A stretch of 23,254 nucleotides of DNA, taken from CAYQZD01 sp964421875 (GTDB lineage Bacteria > Electryoneota > Tariuqbacteria > Tariuqbacterales > Tariuqbacteraceae). Location: positions 1 through 23,254 of the forward strand of contig CAYQZD010000056.1 in assembly GCA_964421875.1 (NCBI GenBank). Direction: 5' to 3'. Each line of letters starts with the position of its first letter. The first letter of the stretch is position 1. The translations under genes and the position numbers were made by a program. The notes below the pieces were generated by a model, which had not been told where the DNA came from, did not search any database, and saw only the letters and a program-made list of their open reading frames with translations. Below are positions 1-6,698 of this stretch, in pieces.

Positions 1-117
1 ATCAAAGGGAATATAATACGCCTAAATAATTACCCACACGAAACAGCGATGAACCGATTATTTATTGTGTCGCAAAGTCCCCGTACTCTGCGATATATGT
101 TTATAAATCAGTTAGTT

Positions 118-143
118 GCTGTCGACTGCGGAGAGTCGACAGC
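118..143. repeat. 10-bp-arm hairpin
   Basis: The arms GCTGTCGACT (118-127) and AGTCGACAGC (134-143) are perfectly complementary around the 6-nt loop GCGGAG. There is no T tract, so it is not a convincing terminator. It resembles the short dispersed palindromes found elsewhere in this window, although no second copy was found here. Confidence 0.6.
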
Positions 144-189
144 ACAACGTTATAATAATTGACAATAATACTTATCCCAATGCAATTTT

Positions 190-217
190 GTAGGGGCGGT
201 TCGCGAACCGCCCCTAC
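190..217. repeat. 28-bp perfect palindrome, GTAGGGG family copy 1
   Basis: The half-site GTAGGGGCGGTTCG is followed directly by its exact reverse complement, with no loop. Two further perfect palindromes of exactly 28 bp with the same outer GTAGGGG/CCCCTAC occur at 13351-13378 and 19191-19218. Only the inner 14 bp differ. This copy lies about 90 bp beyond the 3' end of the 309-937 gene. Confidence 0.85.
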
Positions 218-308
218 CCTAAGAACATATTTCTGTTGAGACAAGAACTAATGTCGTTCATTATAATAGTACAATATTATGCTGAGCATAATCCGCTCGA
301 CAAGATTT

Positions 309-937
309 TCATAAATCCAATTCCTTTATATGTTCTTCAAACAAATCTTCCATATTATCATAGACATTCGATTTGTGTTTTTCAAGGAATATCCGCCGGA
401 CGAAATTCGCATGGAAGTATAAAGCGATGAATATAAGAACGATTGTTGTTAATGTTAATGAAATACACAGATTACAGGAAACGACTTCATTGAGAACGAG
501 ATCTTTTAATATCAGCATTATTGCTGAAATAGATATTATCAAGAGGGAACAGATCAAAGGCTTGGTAATTTCCTCTCTTATTAGTTTTCTTTTTTCGGTT
601 AACGATCGTAAATGTATAAGTAGTTCTTTAACCCTTTTAGAATCTTTCTCCAAGTCTTTTTTTCTAATATTACTATCCTCTTCTGATATTTCTTCTTTAT
701 TGGTTATTAAACGATTAAACGCATTATTCACTACTTGTTTATGTCCGTATATGCTCTTGCCCATTCCTTGACTAAGGTGGATATAGACTTCTTTAATTCT
801 TTCATTTATGGAATTTTCTATCGCCTGAAGTTTGAACACTATCCCCACGATGACCACACCGACCAGCGCCGCAAATCCCTGCAGCACGGCGCTGTAGAAA
901 TAGTAGTAACCGCTTTTTCGAGGAATTCCTGCATCAT
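309..937 (-). CDS. three-helix membrane protein of unknown function, frameshifted near its start
   Basis: I do not recognise a named family. From the GTG at 887 the frame encodes 192 residues: a first membrane segment within about 20 residues of that start, a charged and probably helical middle (about 25-105), and two further membrane segments (about 108-133 and 138-162), then an acidic tail. The frame stays open upstream past 934 to a stop near 1050 but contains no ATG, GTG or TTG. Instead, a strong site (GGAGG, 6 nt, ATGATG at 932-937) lies in the neighbouring frame. Adding one A to the A5 tract (T914-T918 on the plus strand), or a -1 slip there, joins them into MQEFLEKSGYYYFYSAVLQG. So the real gene probably starts at 934 or 937, with an indel, a sequencing error or recoding at that tract. 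Base composition is much more AT-rich than its neighbours, suggesting transfer. It stands alone. Confidence 0.6.
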
Positions 938-993
938 TATTATCCTCCGACTGTGTAAAAACTTGGTGATTTGAAGTCAGACCCGCCGTAATT

Positions 994-1017
994 CCGCCGG
1001 GTGCGGTGGCCCGGCGG
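994..1017. repeat. GC-rich hairpin
   Basis: The arms CCGCCGGG (994-1001) and CCCGGCGG (1010-1017) pair perfectly around an 8-nt loop. It is part of the run of short palindromes between the membrane protein and acyltransferase genes. No T tract follows on either strand. Confidence 0.5.
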
Positions 1018-1026
1018 CACGGGTGT

Positions 1027-1050
1027 TTGTCGGTTTTGAATAAGCCGACC
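1027..1050 (+). repeat. 24-bp TTGTCGG hairpin element, copy 1
   Basis: The element begins TTGTCGG and ends CCGACC, with GTCGG pairing with CCGAC around a loop containing TTTGAATAA. An inverted copy at 13445-13468 agrees at 22 of 24 positions, including the whole loop, so the sequence itself and not only the stem is conserved. Confidence 0.6.
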
Positions 1051-1071
1051 TATGATTTGTAATCCCCCCTG

Positions 1072-1091
1072 CCCCCCTTTATGAAGGGGGG
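1072..1091. repeat. C8/G8-type hairpin
   Basis: CCCCCCTT (1072-1079) pairs with AAGGGGGG (1084-1091) across a 4-nt loop and sits in the context AATCCCCCC just upstream. From general familiarity, this resembles a hairpin common in intergenic regions of many metagenomic genomes. No function can be read from it. Confidence 0.55.
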
Positions 1092-1130
1092 GAAAGGCGC
1101 AAGACTCCTTTAAGAAAGTGGGGAAAGAAC

Positions 1131-1153
1131 GATTCCGGCTGCGCTGGAATGAC
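1131..1153. repeat. GATTCC...GGAATGAC palindrome, copy 1
   Basis: A 23-bp near-palindrome reading GATTCCGGC, a short centre, then GGAATGAC. It differs by a single base from the copy at 5137-5159 and shares its ends with the larger element at 13220-13307. Confidence 0.65.
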
Positions 1154-1188
1154 GAAACGGACTTTTGTCTTAAGAACCAAAGCGGTTT

Positions 1189-1212
1189 TCATCATTCATC
1201 ATTCATCATTCA
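1189..1212. repeat. TCATCAT tandem heptamer (3.4 units)
   Basis: Three exact units of TCATCAT followed by TCA. The last TCA (1210-1212) is the complement of the TGA stop codon of the acyltransferase gene, so the repeat starts inside the stop codon and runs into its 3' untranslated region. Length change here would not alter the protein. Confidence 0.75.
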
Positions 1213-2145
1213 CAATCCTTCCTTCCCGAAGTACTCTTTCGCTTCGGAAAGGCGCACCATCCAGCTCATCCAGTCGATAAGTTGCGGTTTTTTCCGGTAG
1301 ATTCCTTCGAAGGAACTTAGAAGGTTTTGCGCGGTTTGTCTAATCCGGTCGTTTTTGTCGCTCTCATCGGCAAGGGGGAAGGGCGGCTCGATGTGTATGG
1401 TGTGGCGTTCGTCGGAGCCGCGCTGGATCCAGGCGGGCAGAATCGGCGCTCCGGTCATCATCGCCAGGCGGATCCAGCCGCTGGTGAGGAACAGCCTGCG
1501 GTTCATAAAGTCCACTTCCACGCCTGCGTTTCCCGCTTCGGCGGTGGAAGCGATTTGCACCAGGCGGTTGGCTTTAAGCGCCTGGATTATCCAGCGGGGA
1601 TTATCCCCCCTAAAGCCCACCTGGTGCACCTCCGAAGTAATCCCTAACTTGAAGCGGCGCACGATTTCGGGGTCGTCGGCATAGGCGGAACTGACCACAC
1701 TGACCGGATAGCCCGTCAGCGCCAGAAAATAGTGCAGCAGTCGGATGTTGCCGAAGTGGGGCACCGGTAAAATCGCTCCTTTGCCTCCGCTAAGCGCCGC
1801 CTCCAGGCGTTCGGCGCCTTCGATATCCACCAGGCGGCTCACGTTCCCGCTGTCGATGTTTCTCAGCATAATCAGTTCCAGGAACATCCGCTGATGGTCT
1901 TTCCAGAAGCCCCGGAGGATTCGCTTATGCTGCGCCGGAGGCAGTTTGGGGAAGGAATCAGCCACGGCTTTGAGGTATTCCGTCTTGGAATACCCGCCGA
2001 CATAGCCGATATGAAAGCGGACAGAACCGGTCAAATCCGCCATTTTGAAAACGCGCCTGAAATTTTGGTAACCTCCCATTAAATTGACGATTCGTTCAAA
2101 GATTATATAGACAGTTTTTCGCAGTTTTTTTAGTGACGGATGCAA
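1210..2145 (-). CDS. lysophospholipid / lipid A type acyltransferase
   Basis: Probable membrane-associated acyltransferase of the LpxL/HtrB-like (LABLAT) group, which transfers an acyl chain to a lipid A precursor or lysophospholipid at the inner membrane. The core is visible: the VPHFGN block, then GYPVSVVSS, and later TGAPILPAW plus a R-rich strand, all in family order. The family's HX4D/E catalytic pair here reads HFGNIR: Arg replaces the acid, which is unusual and could mark a distinct subfamily. A longer frame starts at TTG 2187, but that N-terminus (STYKPANS) is encoded by a degenerate octamer repeat (2167-2198) and has no Shine-Dalgarno. I prefer TTG 2145, preceded by AGGGTAAGATA, giving 311 residues; the start remains uncertain. 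The gene stands alone, and its stop codon is part of a TCATCAT repeat. Confidence 0.8.
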   Translation of the reverse strand: MHPSLKKLRKTVYIIFERIVNLMGGYQNFRRVFKMADLTGSVRFHIGYVGGYSKTEYLKAVADSFPKLPPAQHKRILRGFWKDHQRMFLELIMLRNIDSGNVSRLVDIEGAERLEAALSGGKGAILPVPHFGNIRLLHYFLALTGYPVSVVSSAYADDPEIVRRFKLGITSEVHQVGFRGDNPRWIIQALKANRLVQIASTAEAGNAGVEVDFMNRRLFLTSGWIRLAMMTGAPILPAWIQRGSDERHTIHIEPPFPLADESDKNDRIRQTAQNLLSSFEGIYRKKPQLIDWMSWMVRLSEAKEYFGKEGL

Positions 2146-2166
2146 TATCTTACCCTGAATAGAGTT

Positions 2167-2198
2167 TGCAGGTTTGTAAGTTGACAAGTTGGCAAGTT
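2167..2198 (-). repeat. degenerate AACTTGNN octamer tandem (4 units)
   Basis: On the minus strand the units read AACTTGCC, AACTTGTC, AACTTACA and AACCTGCA, followed by AACTC. The tract lies at the 5' side of the acyltransferase gene and would encode the first residues if translation began at TTG 2187. This argues for a start further downstream. Confidence 0.6.
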
Positions 2199-2345
2199 AA
2201 AAAGAATCGGACGCGGTCATAGGTTTCATCTATCTAATGAGATGTTTCCAAGCGCTAATAAATCGTTTCAAGATAACTCCGGGGGTGGAATTATGCAAAT
2301 TGCGGTGTTGAACCGAGAGTTTTTTGTTTTTGTGAAGGACGCTAT

Positions 2346-2372
2346 TTGACATTTATTGGATTTATTTATAAC
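2346..2372 (+). promoter_or_regulatory. possible promoter for the M1 peptidase gene
   Basis: A perfect TTGACA (2346-2351) lies 15 bp before TATAAC (2367-2372); the spacer is shorter than the usual 17. The TAAC followed by TTTTG here also comes within one base of the Bacteroidota TAnnTTTG element. It is 110 nt upstream of the ATG in AT-rich non-coding DNA. Weak evidence only. Confidence 0.3.
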
Positions 2373-2481
2373 TTTTGGTTCAGTCAATCTATAGCGCTGG
2401 AAACAGATCCCAGTGTTCACCGAAATCACAAACACCATTTCGATATGGACGCGGCATAAATTAAAACACGACGGAGCTGAA

Positions 2482-4515
2482 ATGAAACGGATATTTTGCC
2501 TTGCGCTGCTATTCTCCTTCCTTTCCCTCTTCGCTTTCGCCCAAACCGATCCCCCGGATTTCGATTACCAGATTCTATTCGATATGAAGGAAGGGAGAGT
2601 ACCCGCTTCAATGGAACCACGTGACGACGACATCTACCATTACAATGTCACCCATGAAGATATAAACATCAGCATCGACCCCACTACGCAAATCATCAAT
2701 GGCACGGTTACAATGACTGCGGAATCTTACATTAATAATCTGGCTCTTATAGCGATTGATTTCGCCGACAATATGGCGGTGGATTCGGTTTACGATCCCG
2801 CAGGGGCGTTGACTTACAACCGGCTGAACAATCAAATCCGGGTTACGCCTCATTCTCCTTTGAATCAAGGGCAGCAGTTCCAGGTGACAGTGGTGTATCA
2901 TGGTCATCCCGGGGGGGGAAGTCTGCAGGGATTCACTTTTGGTTCTCATAGCGGCACCGTTATCGTCGCCAGCCTTTCCGAACCGGAAGACGCGCGCACC
3001 TGGTGGCCCTGCAAGGACGTGCCCCACGATAAGTTCACCGCAGACATCCGTTATACTGTCCCCGATTGGATGTTCGCCGCTTCCAACGGTGTGCTGGTAG
3101 ATACGACTCACAATCCCGGCAGCACCATCACTTACCATTGGCAGGAAAGCTACCCCATAACGACCTATTTAATTTCCATCTCCGCCACCAATTTCGTGCA
3201 TTTCGGGGAACCTTACATCAGCGTTTTCGGCGACACTATGCCCATCGACCATTATGTTTACCCGGAGCGGTTGTCGCAGGCGCAGACCGCGTTTGCCACC
3301 CTCCCCAATTACATGGCTTTCTTTGAAACGAAGTACGGCGAATACCCCTTCATAGAAGAGAAATACGGCCATGCCCTTTTCACCTGGAGCGGGGGAATGG
3401 AGCACCAGACTATGACCTCCATCGGGCATAATATTTTGAGTACGAACTATGAGTGGCTCTATGTTCATGAGCTGGCTCATATGTGGTGGGGGGATATGGT
3501 CACCTGCGGCACCTGGATGGACATCTGGTTGAACGAAGGATTCGCCACCTACAGTGACGCATTGTATAAGGAGCACGCTTACGGAACCGCATCGTTTAGA
3601 AGCCGGATGAGTTCTTTCCGCTCCACTTATTTTTATGAAGACCAGCGGGACCGTTTTCCTATCTACAACCCGACGAATATGTGGGGCGGGACTGTTTATC
3701 AGAAGGGGGCCTGGCTGATGCATATGCTGCGCTGGGTCGGTGGTGATTCTGCCTTCTGGGAATTCTTCCCCGCTTATCGGGACAGTTTTGCTTTTGAAAG
3801 CGTGGTGAGTTCTGAATTACAAGAGGTTTTTGAAGCGGTTTATGACACCACCCTCGACTGGTTCTTCGATGAGTGGGTTTACCAGGCGGGCTTCCCGGAA
3901 TTCAACTGGGGTTATCAATCGACCAACCTGGGCGGGAACCAGTATCGAGTGGATGTCACATTCCGTCAAACCCAGCAGTTGATAAACCAAACCCCGATAT
4001 TCACTATGCCCCTGCCGGTTGAGATAACCACCACTTCCGGCGCTTATGAATTCGTTGCCTGGGACAGCCTGCCGACTCAAATGTTCAGTTTCAATGTGGA
4101 GGGACAGCCTCTGGCGGTGATGTACGACCCGGATGAATGGATACTGGACCGGCGGTATAGTGTGTCATTTTTCCTGCCCGACCTGCAGGCGAAGCTGGTT
4201 CCCGACAGTTCCACACTGGTGATACCATCGGGCGGAGGTTCCTTCAGATACACCGCTTCCCTGACCAACAATTCCAGCAGCGTTATAACCACTGACGGCT
4301 GGACCGGAGTAGTATTGCCTAACGGCCAGGGGTATGGGCCTATCGCTCTCCGCACCAATCTGACGGTTCCTGCGGGGGTGACCCTCACCCGTCAGTTTGA
4401 ACAGAATGTTCCGCCCAACGCCCCTGCAGGCGAGTACAACTTTTTCTTCCTAACAGGTTCATATTCCGATTCTTCAACGGTGGCTGCCGATGCGTTCCGG
4501 TTCGTTAAACAATAG
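2482..4515 (+). CDS. secreted M1 family metallopeptidase (aminopeptidase)
   Basis: A zinc aminopeptidase of family M1, exported to the periplasm or beyond. Residues 1-20 form a signal peptide ending AFA before Gln21. After an N-terminal beta domain comes the GGMEH motif (304-308, the family's GAMEN), the zinc site HELAH (329-333) with the third ligand Glu352 in WLNEG, and the catalytic-type Tyr406 in VYQKGAW. The last 110 or so residues form a beta-rich domain with no sorting sequence, unlike the large protein at 9826. I chose ATG 2482 (677 aa), preceded by GGAG at 5-6 nt, over the GTG at 2413, because it places the signal peptide exactly at the N-terminus. Its last 26 nt overlap the next gene's start. 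M1 identity is very secure; substrate is unknown. Confidence 0.95.
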   Translation: MKRIFCLALLFSFLSLFAFAQTDPPDFDYQILFDMKEGRVPASMEPRDDDIYHYNVTHEDINISIDPTTQIINGTVTMTAESYINNLALIAIDFADNMAVDSVYDPAGALTYNRLNNQIRVTPHSPLNQGQQFQVTVVYHGHPGGGSLQGFTFGSHSGTVIVASLSEPEDARTWWPCKDVPHDKFTADIRYTVPDWMFAASNGVLVDTTHNPGSTITYHWQESYPITTYLISISATNFVHFGEPYISVFGDTMPIDHYVYPERLSQAQTAFATLPNYMAFFETKYGEYPFIEEKYGHALFTWSGGMEHQTMTSIGHNILSTNYEWLYVHELAHMWWGDMVTCGTWMDIWLNEGFATYSDALYKEHAYGTASFRSRMSSFRSTYFYEDQRDRFPIYNPTNMWGGTVYQKGAWLMHMLRWVGGDSAFWEFFPAYRDSFAFESVVSSELQEVFEAVYDTTLDWFFDEWVYQAGFPEFNWGYQSTNLGGNQYRVDVTFRQTQQLINQTPIFTMPLPVEITTTSGAYEFVAWDSLPTQMFSFNVEGQPLAVMYDPDEWILDRRYSVSFFLPDLQAKLVPDSSTLVIPSGGGSFRYTASLTNNSSSVITTDGWTGVVLPNGQGYGPIALRTNLTVPAGVTLTRQFEQNVPPNAPAGEYNFFFLTGSYSDSSTVAADAFRFVKQ

Positions 4516-4930
4516 TCTCCGGTTTACGCTGCTAGCGCTTTGGTTCATTCCTTTATTGCTTTTGGCGGAAGAGGGATGGATTAAGGTGGATACTCACAGC
4601 GTGAAGTCCGCCCTGGAATTCTCCGATATTCCAGGCGATGACAGCGTGACCTCTACTTATACCCTGGCGGCGTTAGAAGACGCCATAGCCAGCCCTCCGG
4701 AGAAAATCGCGGTTTTCAAGATAGAGATTGTGCTGGAATCAGGCTATACCATCACCCGGGTTCAGGATGATTGGAAAGAAATCATAGTCCCCAGCGCCAG
4801 CGGCGAGACTCAGATGAAGGCGATAGAGTTAGAGGTTGTGTTGGAGGGCTGGAGTTATTGGGATATGGAGGTGTTCACAGCTAACGTATGGTATAAATTA
4901 AAGCCGGATACGGTGAAGCAGCGCATTTAG
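4490..4930 (+). CDS. small exported protein of unknown function
   Basis: I do not recognise this family. The 146 residues begin with a basic and polar stretch and a hydrophobic segment (about 11-25) ending LLLLAEEGW, a plausible signal peptide. The mature part of about 120 residues alternates short beta-like strands and includes a central VFKIEIVLESGY stretch with a similar IELEVVLEGW later. It has no cysteine or lipobox. The ATG at 4490 overlaps the end of the peptidase gene by 26 nt in another frame, so the two are probably translated from one message and the product may act with the peptidase; that link is an inference from position only. Confidence 0.65.
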   Translation: MRSGSLNNSLRFTLLALWFIPLLLLAEEGWIKVDTHSVKSALEFSDIPGDDSVTSTYTLAALEDAIASPPEKIAVFKIEIVLESGYTITRVQDDWKEIIVPSASGETQMKAIELEVVLEGWSYWDMEVFTANVWYKLKPDTVKQRI

Positions 4931-4942
4931 AAAACATCTTGC

Positions 4943-4962
4943 CGCGAATATACGCGAATGAA
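4943..4962 (+). repeat. CGCGAATNNA decamer, two tandem units
   Basis: CGCGAATATA is followed immediately by CGCGAATGAA, just after the stop codon of the small exported protein. It is a short remnant of a decamer tandem repeat. Confidence 0.45.
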
Positions 4963-5136
4963 GAAAGATCAGCTCACTGGTATAACTTTAATTCTCTGAA
5001 GTTAATAACATATATGTATTTGTTTATTTGGAGCTTATATTCACAACAAATTAAACGAATTAAACGAATAATAACATTTTACCGATTTGAAACGCAAGCG
5101 TCATCAGTCGTAAGGCTGGCACTTCTTTTAAAGAAG

Positions 5137-5159
5137 GATTCCGGCTGCGCCGGAATGAC
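5137..5159. repeat. GATTCC...GGAATGAC palindrome, copy 2
   Basis: A 23-bp element nearly identical to 1131-1153 (one substitution, which makes this copy a better palindrome: CCGGC TGC GCCGG at the centre). Some similarity, a TTTAA and AAG-rich stretch, extends upstream of both copies. Confidence 0.65.
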
Positions 5160-5250
5160 TATTGTGCCTCCTGCCTCAAAGTTCTTTAGTGATACGCTCA
5201 CTATTGCCATTTTATGGATATTCTTGTTAATCAACGGTTAAACCATCAAG

Positions 5251-5320
5251 GATGGTCTCCTTCGCGACCATCCGCCACCAAGAATGAAAATTCACGGCTC
5301 GCGGGAAGCGCTTCCGCTAT
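5251..5320 (+). repeat. 70-bp diverged repeat, copy A
   Basis: It aligns without gaps to 12951-13020, with about 41 of 70 identities by hand count. Shared blocks are TTCGCGACC, ATGAAAA, GGAAGCG and GCTAT at the same offsets; allowing one-base gaps adds CTCGCG. This copy also contains an 8-bp-arm hairpin (GGATGGTC 5250-5257 with GACCATCC 5266-5273) and the palindrome GGAAGCGCTTCC (5304-5315). It lies directly upstream of the mutase gene. Confidence 0.55.
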
Positions 5321-5347
5321 TTTCTAGGTAAATTAACTGGATCTTCG

Positions 5348-6697
5348 ATGAATTCTACAATATTCCGACAGTACGATATCAGGGGAGTGGTGGACGAGGA
5401 TTTAACGCCTGAGGTGGTCCGCACTCTGGGGCGTGGAATCGGGACGATGATGGCGGGGCAGGGGCGCAGGCGTTTGACCTTGGGATGGGATGCGCGGCTT
5501 TCGGGGCCTGCTTACCGCGACGCCATCACCGAAGGGCTGGTTTCCGCGGGGATGAGTGTGATTCAGTTGGGGATGTGCGCCACTCCGATGTTCTATTTCT
5601 CCATTCATCACCTTCAAGCCGATGGCGGGGTGATGATAACCGGGAGCCATAATCCGCCGGAATTCAACGGTTTCAAGGTGAACGTGGGCCCGGAGTCGCT
5701 CTATGGTGAAGGCTTGCAGGAGCTTTACCGGCTGATTGAGAAGGGGGATTTCGCGCAAGGTGAAGGTAAGGTATCCCGGTTCGATATCTTAGCGGACTAC
5801 ATAATGTATCACAAGAACACGGTGTCTATCGAACGACCTCTGCGGGTGGCGCTGGACGCAGGCAACGGGACTGCGGGTTTGGCGGCGCCGGAGCTTTTCC
5901 GTTATTACGGCTGCGTGGTTTACGATTTATTCACCAATCCCGACGGGAATTTCCCCAATCACCATCCCGACCCCACTCTTCCCGATGAGATTAAAGTTTT
6001 GCGAGATACCGTACTGCAGAAGGGACTCGATTTCGGCGTGGGTTACGACGGCGACGGGGACCGTATCGGGGTGGTAGATGAGAAGGGTAATATCATCTGG
6101 GGGGATGAGCTGATGGTGATTTTTTCGCGGGATATATTGCGCACTCACCTTGGCGCGGCGGTGATTGCCGAAGTTAAATCATCACAACGGTTATATGACG
6201 ACATCGCCCGAAACGGGGGCCGGCCCATAATGTGGAAGACCGGACATTCGCTGATTAAGCGTAAGATGCGGGAGGAAGAAGCTCTTTTGGCGGGTGAGAT
6301 GAGCGGGCATATTTTTTTCAACGACCGCTATTTCGGTTTCGACGACGCCATTTACGCTTCGCTGCGGCTGGCGGAAATTGTCGCCCGGGGCAATCTGAAA
6401 TTGTCGGAATATCTCGCCGATCTGCCTAAGAGTTACGCGACACCGGAAATACGGTTCGACTGCCCCGAGGACAAGAAATTCGAAGTGGTTAAGAAGGCGG
6501 TGGAGTGTTTTAAGCGGGAGGGCTACGATGTAAACGACATCGACGGTGTGCGGCTGAATATGGGCGACGGCTGGGGATTGTTGAGGGCTTCCAACACTCA
6601 ACCTGTTTTAGTGATGCGGTTCGAAGCGCAAAGCCCGGAACGATTGGACGAAATAAAGCAATTGGTAGAGGATAAGCTCAAGGATTTTATGGTGTGA
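5348..6697 (+). CDS. phosphomannomutase / phosphoglucomutase
   Basis: Cytoplasmic alpha-D-phosphohexomutase that interconverts hexose 6- and 1-phosphates, supplying sugar 1-phosphates for nucleotide sugars. All four family signatures are present in order: phosphoserine loop TGSHNPP (Ser100), magnesium loop DGDGDR (234-239), sugar loop GEMSGH (316-321) and phosphate-binding RASNTQP (413-419). The 449-residue length and the opening FRQYDIRG are typical of AlgC/ManB-type enzymes acting on mannose and often glucose phosphates; sequence alone does not fix the preference. The ATG at 5348 has only a weak ribosome site. It ends one base before hpnC, so it heads a probable four-gene operon with the squalene genes and would also serve the glycosyltransferases further along. 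Confidence 0.95.
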   Translation: MNSTIFRQYDIRGVVDEDLTPEVVRTLGRGIGTMMAGQGRRRLTLGWDARLSGPAYRDAITEGLVSAGMSVIQLGMCATPMFYFSIHHLQADGGVMITGSHNPPEFNGFKVNVGPESLYGEGLQELYRLIEKGDFAQGEGKVSRFDILADYIMYHKNTVSIERPLRVALDAGNGTAGLAAPELFRYYGCVVYDLFTNPDGNFPNHHPDPTLPDEIKVLRDTVLQKGLDFGVGYDGDGDRIGVVDEKGNIIWGDELMVIFSRDILRTHLGAAVIAEVKSSQRLYDDIARNGGRPIMWKTGHSLIKRKMREEEALLAGEMSGHIFFNDRYFGFDDAIYASLRLAEIVARGNLKLSEYLADLPKSYATPEIRFDCPEDKKFEVVKKAVECFKREGYDVNDIDGVRLNMGDGWGLLRASNTQPVLVMRFEAQSPERLDEIKQLVEDKLKDFMV

Positions 6698-6698
6698 G

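Larger units (their letters stand above)
1..308. other. AT-rich gene-free left edge
   Basis: No convincing gene lies here. The stretch is AT-rich and holds two symmetric elements described separately: a hairpin at 118-143 and a perfect 28-bp palindrome at 190-217. The only reading frame of note on this side (236-430, +) runs across the 3' end of the opposite-strand membrane protein gene and shows no family features. No tRNA cloverleaf or promoter could be supported. Confidence 0.5.
4931..5347. other. gene-free stretch with dispersed repeats
   Basis: This 417-bp gap holds no gene I can support. It contains a CGCGAATNNA decamer pair (4943-4962), a tandem AATTAAACG pair (5049-5066), a GATTCC...GGAATGAC palindrome (5137-5159) and a 70-bp repeat (5251-5320) that ends 27 bp before the phosphohexomutase gene. 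An open frame at 4939-5241 crosses all but the last of these and is probably not a gene. The promoter of the mutase-hpnCDE operon must lie in this gap or within the repeat, but no clear -35/-10 pair was found. Confidence 0.5.

Noticed and set aside
118..217. Hairpin and palindrome considered as a tRNA, attachment site or origin
   Set aside because: No cloverleaf, no integrase, and no cluster of DnaA boxes; the palindrome belongs to a dispersed family.
1072..1091. G/C-run hairpin considered as a terminator for the flanking genes
   Set aside because: Neither strand has a T tract after the stem, and both neighbouring genes lie on the same strand, with this position upstream of one and downstream of the other.
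2608..3723. Two long antisense frames opposite the M1 peptidase
   Set aside because: The plus strand encodes an unmistakable zinc peptidase with signal peptide; the antisense products lack any motif.
4939..5241. 100-codon open frame on the plus strand
   Set aside because: It runs through a decamer repeat, an AATTAAACG duplication and a dispersed palindrome, has no ribosome site, and its product shows no family features.
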